DNA from: CAZLCK01 sp964558235
GTDB taxonomy: Bacteria; Actinomycetota; Coriobacteriia; Coriobacteriales; CADBOM01
Direction of reading: 5' to 3'
DNA: 10,552 bases
Assembly (NCBI GenBank): GCA_964558235.1
Contig: CAZLCK010000052.1
Coordinates: 1-10,552, forward strand
The position numbers and the translations under genes were made by a program. The notes below the pieces were generated by a model, which was not told the origin of the DNA, did not search any database, and was given only the letters and a program-made list of their open reading frames with translations. Positions 6,893 to 10,552 of the stretch are shown here, one piece after another. Every line of letters starts with the position of its first letter. The stretch's first letter is position 1.

Positions 6893-6921
6893 TTTTCACG
6901 TAAATATGTGGCGTGGATAAT
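6893..6921 (+). promoter_or_regulatory. promoter for purD operon
   Basis: TTTTCA (6893-6898, four of six) and GATAAT (6916-6921, five of six) are separated by 17 bases. The start would be near 6928, leaving a leader of about 63 bases before the purD ATG at 6991. The leader shows no purine (xpt-type) riboswitch core. Confidence 0.5.
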
Positions 6922-6990
6922 CAATTAATAATAAGCTTTGTATTACAGGATAGGTCTGGCAAAAACCTTACTTATGAATTGGAGATATCA

Positions 6991-8277
6991 ATGAATATCC
7001 TTGTTTTAGGAAGCGGAGGCAGAGAGCATGCAATCGTTAGGGCTATTGCAGCTTCACCAAAATGTGACAAGCTCTATGTTGCTCCAGGAAATGGCGGAAC
7101 TGCTCAGGATGCAATTAACGTTGATTTAGACCAAATGGATTCTCAAAAAATTGTCTCTTTTTGCAAGGATAATGACGTAGAACTGGTTGCAATTGGGCCT
7201 GAGGCTCCTCTTGTTGCAGGTGTTGCTGATGTTTTAAGAGATGCAGGTCTAAAGGTCTTTGGGCCAGGAGGTGCAGCAGCTCAGTTGGAAGGCTCAAAGA
7301 AGTTTTCTAAGGAGCTTATGGATGAGGCGCAAATTCCAACTGCAAAGTATGGAAGCTTCGATAATAAAGAAGCTGCTCTGCAATATTTAGATGAAGTTGG
7401 TGCGCCGATTGTTATTAAAGCTGATGGTTTAGCAGCTGGAAAAGGCGTTGTTGTTGCGCTAGAGATGGATGAGGCTATCGAGGCTATTAATGAATGCTTT
7501 GATGGACGATTTGGCGATGCGGGCTCGGTTGTTGTTATTGAGGAGAGACTTGTTGGCCCAGAGTGTTCGATGCTTGCATTTTGTGATGGACATTGCGTAA
7601 AGGTCATGGCTAGCTCTCAAGATCATAAGCGCGCCCTTGAGGGAGACAAAGGTCCAAATACAGGAGGTATGGGTGTCTATTCACCTGTGCCGATTGTCTC
7701 TGACGAAGAACATGCATTTATGGTTGATGTCTTGGAGCGCACAGTTGCTGCATTAAAGAAGCGCGATATCGATTACCGTGGTGTTTTGTACGGTGGCTTT
7801 ATGCTCACAAAAAATGGTCCAAAAGTCTTGGAGTTTAATGCTCGCTTTGGCGATCCGGAGACCCAAGTCCTGCTTCCAAGGCTTAAAAGCGATCTTGTAG
7901 ATATCATGATTGCATGTGATACAGACTCGCTTGACCAAATTGAACTTGAATGGGATCCAAGATGGGCAGTTAGTGTTGTTTTGGCTTCTAAGGGATATCC
8001 GGCATCTTATGAAAAGGGTTTTGAGATTACAGGTATTGAAGAGGCTGAAAAGCTTGAGGGCGTGACAATCTATCATGCTGGAACAGCTCTAAAAGATGGA
8101 AAGATTCTTACAAATGGTGGGCGTGTTCTAAACGTTACTGCTTTGGGTGCAGATTTTGAATCTGCACGTAATTTGGCATATAAGGCCTGTGATTTAATCT
8201 CGTTTGAAGGCAAGACCATGAGACGAGATATTGGACAGCGTGCGCTCATTGGCAGAAGTGCTTGGGACGAGGCCTAA
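6991..8277 (+). CDS. purD: phosphoribosylamine--glycine ligase (GAR synthetase)
   Basis: PurD joins glycine to 5-phosphoribosylamine with ATP to give glycinamide ribonucleotide, the second step of de novo purine synthesis, in the cytoplasm. The 428-residue length is normal. The N-terminal domain opens with MNILVLGSGGREHA, the family hallmark. The ATP-grasp domain (about 102-300) contains IKADGLAAGKGVV, the QDHKR loop (210-214), the glycine-rich GGMG (225-228) and the metal-binding E281 and N283 in EFNARFGDPETQ. The C-terminal domain includes the YHAGT and GRVLNV segments near 362-381. The ATG at 6991 has GGAG at 6981-6984 six bases ahead and places the family start correctly; an in-frame GTG at 6913 would add 26 foreign residues and overlaps the -10. 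The Nudix gene begins three bases after the stop. No neighbouring pur genes are in the window, so purD here is separate from a pur cluster as far as can be seen. Confidence 0.96.
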   Translation: MNILVLGSGGREHAIVRAIAASPKCDKLYVAPGNGGTAQDAINVDLDQMDSQKIVSFCKDNDVELVAIGPEAPLVAGVADVLRDAGLKVFGPGGAAAQLEGSKKFSKELMDEAQIPTAKYGSFDNKEAALQYLDEVGAPIVIKADGLAAGKGVVVALEMDEAIEAINECFDGRFGDAGSVVVIEERLVGPECSMLAFCDGHCVKVMASSQDHKRALEGDKGPNTGGMGVYSPVPIVSDEEHAFMVDVLERTVAALKKRDIDYRGVLYGGFMLTKNGPKVLEFNARFGDPETQVLLPRLKSDLVDIMIACDTDSLDQIELEWDPRWAVSVVLASKGYPASYEKGFEITGIEEAEKLEGVTIYHAGTALKDGKILTNGGRVLNVTALGADFESARNLAYKACDLISFEGKTMRRDIGQRALIGRSAWDEA

Positions 8278-8280
8278 ATA

Positions 8281-8907
8281 ATGCCAGATGATACTTTTGG
8301 GCAGACCGATGCTCCAAGTGAGCTAGGCGATGTAGCGGATTCAAAAGCTTACGCATCGGGCACACGGTCTGGGGGTTCGCAAGATGATAATCTTCAAGAA
8401 GTTATTCTAGATTGCCAAAGAGTATTTGATGGTAGGCTTGCGAAGATCGATCTTCTAGAGGTGCGAGGCCCAGATGGCATTTTAAGAAAACGTGAAGTGT
8501 TTAGGCATCCCGGTGCGGTTTGTATGATTGTGCTTAATGAGGATGAATCGCAGATCTTGTTGGAAAGACAATATCGTGTAGCTCTTGATAGGGTGGTAAT
8601 TGAGATACCTGCTGGCAAGATCGATGCGGGTGAGGTTCCTTACGATGCGGCTGTTAGAGAACTACGTGAGGAGACCGGTTTTGTTGCAAATAGTATCGAG
8701 CACCTTCTTGATATGGCAACCGCCATTGGATATAGCGATGAAATTATCCATTTTTATCTGATGAAAGGTCTCAGTAGATCGGATACGCATTTAGACGATG
8801 GGGAATTTATCGAGACCTTTTGGATGGATGTGGACGAGTTTAAGCAGATGGCTATAGAAAATAAGTTAGTGGATTCAAAGACTATAGTAGCTGCATATTT
8901 GCTTTAG
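8281..8907 (+). CDS. Nudix hydrolase, ADP-ribose pyrophosphatase-like
   Basis: The 208-residue protein carries a perfect Nudix box: G112, E118, R126, E127, E130, E131 and G133 match Gx5Ex7REUxEExGU, the Mg2+-binding helix that cleaves nucleoside diphosphates linked to another group. The preceding EIPAGKID and the upstream strand with RHPGAVCMIVLNED and ERQYR are typical of the ADP-ribose pyrophosphatase (NudF) group, so ADP-ribose hydrolysis to AMP and ribose 5-phosphate is the likely reaction; other nucleotide sugars are possible. About the first 38 residues are low-complexity and acidic, an extension compared with minimal enzymes. ATG 8281 lies three bases after purD, with GAGG at 8269-8272 inside the end of purD, so translation is coupled. 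The ribose 5-phosphate and AMP produced could feed back into purine metabolism, which would explain the pairing with purD. Confidence 0.9.
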   Translation: MPDDTFGQTDAPSELGDVADSKAYASGTRSGGSQDDNLQEVILDCQRVFDGRLAKIDLLEVRGPDGILRKREVFRHPGAVCMIVLNEDESQILLERQYRVALDRVVIEIPAGKIDAGEVPYDAAVRELREETGFVANSIEHLLDMATAIGYSDEIIHFYLMKGLSRSDTHLDDGEFIETFWMDVDEFKQMAIENKLVDSKTIVAAYLL

Positions 8908-8931
8908 AAGAGATTTAGGGCAGGAAAAATA

Positions 8932-10236
8932 ATGCATGAACAACTTTTTGAGGAGATGTGCGACGCGGATTTGATCGACGTTGTTTCGCAGATGAAAGAG
9001 AAGCTCGCCGAGTTCGCTGCAAGTGGGCGCAAGCTTGATATGTCACGTGGCAAGCCGGGGGTAGAACAGCTAGATCTATCGGCTGACATGCTCTATTGCG
9101 TTAATTCCTCAACCGATTTTGAAAATATTTGTGAGATGGATGTCAGAAATTATGGAGGACTTCCTGGAATCAAGGGCGCGCGTGAGCTTATGGGCTCTAT
9201 TATGGCTGTGCCTGCTGACAATGTTATGGTTTTAGGTAATTCCAGTTTGACAATTATGTATGAGTTGATTTCTCATGCTATGACCCATGGAATTATCGGA
9301 AGTGAGCCATGGTGTAAGCTCGATAAGGTTTGCTTTTTGTGTCCATCTCCAGGTTATGATAGACATTTTGCAATCTGTGAGCATTTTGGTATTGAGATGG
9401 TCAATATTGACATGACTCCAGAAGGTCCAGATATGGACAAGATTGAAAGCCTTGTTGCTGATGATCCATCTATAAAGGGAATCTGGTGTGTTCCGCAATA
9501 TTCCAACCCGCAAGGTTATGTCTATTCTGACGAGACGGTTAAAAGATTCGCTGCGCTAAAACCTGCTGCTACAGATTTTAGAATTTTTTGGGACAATGCC
9601 TACGCAATCCATCATTTGCACGATGATGCTAGGTGTGTACTTCCGATTTGGCAAGCATGTGAGCACAGCGGTAACATCGATATCTTCTACGAATTTGCTT
9701 CGACTTCCAAAGTAACCTTTGCTGGTGGCGGAATTGCTGCAGTTGCTGCATCGGAAGCAAATATCAAGGATATACAGAGCTTTTTGTCATTTATGATGAT
9801 TGGCCCAGATAAGATTAATCAGTTAAGGCATGTAGTTTATTTTGCTGAACCAGGCTCCTTGCAAGCTCATATGAGAAAACAAGCGCAGCTTATTGCTCCA
9901 AAGTTTGAAATCGTTTTACGTACTTTTGAGCGTGAGTTAGATCCATTTGGGATTGGCGAGTGGACATCACCAGATGGTGGTTATTTCATTACATTTGAGG
10001 CGTTGCCTGGATGTGCTACAAGGATCGTTGAGTTGGCCAAGGAAACTGGAGTTACATTGACAGGAGCTGGTGCAATGTATCCGTATGGACACGATCCTGA
10101 AGACAAGATGATCAGAATTGCGCCAACTTATCCAAGTGTAGATGAGCTAAAGACAGCTGCTGAAGTATTTTGTACCTGTGTAAAGATTGCAAGTGCAGAG
10201 GTTATTTTGCGTCAGAGGGCTGCTGATCAAAGCTAA
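8932..10236 (+). CDS. PLP-dependent aminotransferase, AspT/MocR-type (probably aspartate aminotransferase)
   Basis: The 434-residue protein is a fold-type I pyridoxal-phosphate enzyme that moves amino groups between amino acids and 2-oxo acids in the cytoplasm. Visible landmarks are YGGLPGIKGARELMG (about 74-88), the cofactor-contacting GNSSLTIM (about 102-109), N192 in NPQGY, D221 and Y224 in WDNAY, the Schiff-base lysine K260 in STSK, and the substrate-carboxylate arginine R395 in IRIAPTYP. The layout matches the aspartate aminotransferase type of Corynebacterium and relatives, originally annotated as MocR-like aminotransferases, though there is no DNA-binding domain. AGGA at 8922-8925 is six bases before ATG 8932. 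It follows the Nudix gene by 24 bases and is the last gene of the operon. Aspartate is a nitrogen donor in purine synthesis, which may link it to purD. The exact substrate is inferred. Confidence 0.85.
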   Translation: MHEQLFEEMCDADLIDVVSQMKEKLAEFAASGRKLDMSRGKPGVEQLDLSADMLYCVNSSTDFENICEMDVRNYGGLPGIKGARELMGSIMAVPADNVMVLGNSSLTIMYELISHAMTHGIIGSEPWCKLDKVCFLCPSPGYDRHFAICEHFGIEMVNIDMTPEGPDMDKIESLVADDPSIKGIWCVPQYSNPQGYVYSDETVKRFAALKPAATDFRIFWDNAYAIHHLHDDARCVLPIWQACEHSGNIDIFYEFASTSKVTFAGGGIAAVAASEANIKDIQSFLSFMMIGPDKINQLRHVVYFAEPGSLQAHMRKQAQLIAPKFEIVLRTFERELDPFGIGEWTSPDGGYFITFEALPGCATRIVELAKETGVTLTGAGAMYPYGHDPEDKMIRIAPTYPSVDELKTAAEVFCTCVKIASAEVILRQRAADQS

Positions 10237-10240
10237 AGTT

Positions 10241-10322
10241 TTACGGTACGTGCCGCAGGGTGACATAGTGCTACGTAGCGTGCCGTAGCCCGACGTAGCG
10301 CGTGCCATAGCGTACCGTGCCC
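10241..10322. repeat. degenerate 10-bp GC-rich tandem repeat
   Basis: Eight decayed copies of a 10-base unit with consensus TGCCGTAGCG start at 10241, 10251, 10261, 10271, 10281, 10291, 10303 and 10313. The best are TGCCGTAGCC (10281) and TGCCATAGCG (10303), the latter after a two-base slip. Within it GCTACGTAGC (10270-10279) is a perfect palindrome, and ACGGTACG (10243-10250) pairs with CGTACCGT (10311-10318), so the block can also fold as a long imperfect stem. It lies straight after the aminotransferase stop and is much richer in GC than its surroundings. No T-run follows, so it is not a standard terminator. Confidence 0.65.
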
Positions 10323-10376
10323 TTGTTTAGTCCGAGAATCTATGGCTTTAGCCGCGGGGGAGTATCAAACAATCGA

Positions 10377-10412
10377 TTTATAGTGATAAGCCAGCGATAG
10401 GCCCACTATAAA
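10377..10412. repeat. 9-bp stem-loop and direct repeat before the tRNA gene
   Basis: TTTATAGTG (10377-10385) and CACTATAAA (10404-10412) are a perfect inverted repeat around an 18-base loop. CTATAAAG from the right arm is repeated at 10419-10426, 13 bases on. No T-tract follows, so termination is doubtful; it may be a protein-binding site or a remnant. The rest of 10323-10426 shows nothing coding. Confidence 0.45.
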
Positions 10413-10426
10413 GCCTCGCTATAAAG

Positions 10427-10489
10427 TTGATTCCAGCTGCCGATGTTAAGTATTAAAGATGTGAAGTAAAGTTATTTATGGTCTAGAAT
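10427..10489 (+). promoter_or_regulatory. candidate promoters for tRNA-Arg
   Basis: Two candidates are seen. TTGATT (10427-10432) and TATTAA (10451-10456) are 18 bases apart and would give a leader of about 35 bases. TAGAAT (10484-10489), five of six to TATAAT, has only a weak -35 (GTGAAG) 17 bases ahead and would start about three bases before the mature tRNA. The first has the more usual leader length; I cannot choose firmly. Confidence 0.4.
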
Positions 10490-10498
10490 GACAAAGAC

Positions 10499-10552
10499 GC
10501 CTCCGTAGCTCAGGGGATAGAGCACCGCTCTCCTAAAGCGGGTGTCGACCGT
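10499..10552 (+). tRNA. tRNA-Arg(CCU), 5' part, cut by window end
   Basis: The acceptor strand GCCTCCG is followed by TA, the D arm GCTC/GAGC around loop AGGGGATA, and a five-pair anticodon stem CCGCT/AGCGG. Its seven-base loop CTCCTAA gives anticodon CCT, reading the rare arginine codon AGG. The variable bases GTGTC and the start of the T stem are present; the T loop, 3' acceptor strand and any encoded CCA lie beyond the window. Confidence 0.93.

Noticed and set aside
6913..6990. In-frame GTG extension upstream of purD
   Set aside because: It overlaps the -10 element, has no ribosome site, and adds 26 residues before the conserved MNILVLGSGGREHA start.
6922..6990. Purine riboswitch in the purD leader
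   Set aside because: The leader is only about 60 bases and shows no three-way junction or paired loop sequences of the xpt type.
7115..8076. Open frames on the strand opposite purD
   Set aside because: They are antisense to a strongly conserved enzyme gene, lack ribosome sites and have Ser/Leu/Ile-rich translations typical of shadow frames.
10241..10322. CRISPR array
   Set aside because: The units are only 10 bases, degenerate and contiguous, with no spacers and no cas genes.

Overview
The window suggests a moderately AT-rich Gram-positive-type bacterium. Shine-Dalgarno sites are purine-rich, ATG and GTG starts both occur, and DinG is the long form with an N-terminal exonuclease. The low-GC background together with an AspT/MocR-type aminotransferase points loosely to the low-GC Coriobacteriia (Atopobium/Fannyhessea-like). 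That placement is an inference from general impression, not from a database match.

Layout. Positions 1-318 hold no confident gene; they contain dense inverted repeats, two CTAG-centred palindromes, the possible tail of an upstream gene and a 38-codon open frame. Positions 319-1038 (+) encode a very basic, probably disordered protein with a single C-terminal membrane anchor. Convergent to it, 1237-2088 (-) encodes a second unknown protein that also ends in a hydrophobic anchor and is interrupted by a 100-N assembly gap. This gene follows closely, across a 13-bp tandem duplication, a YjjU-like patatin phospholipase (2104-3159, -) that seems to start from a leaderless extended -10 promoter. Divergent from the patatin are a GNAT acetyltransferase (3317-3904, +) and the exonuclease-helicase DinG (3923-6853, +), probably co-transcribed.

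A new promoter precedes a tight purD - Nudix hydrolase - aminotransferase operon (6991-10236, +), with gaps of 3 and 24 bases. These genes supply GAR in purine synthesis, probably clean up ADP-ribose or related nucleotides, and carry out amino-acid transamination. The last 316 bases hold a degenerate 10-bp GC-rich tandem repeat, a 9-bp stem-loop, tRNA promoter candidates and the 5' part of tRNA-Arg(CCU).

Most of the window is housekeeping. The least explained parts are the tail-anchored/patatin cluster at the left, the structured 5' end, and the repeat-rich spacer before the tRNA. I found no clear mobile element, CRISPR array or recognised defence operon.
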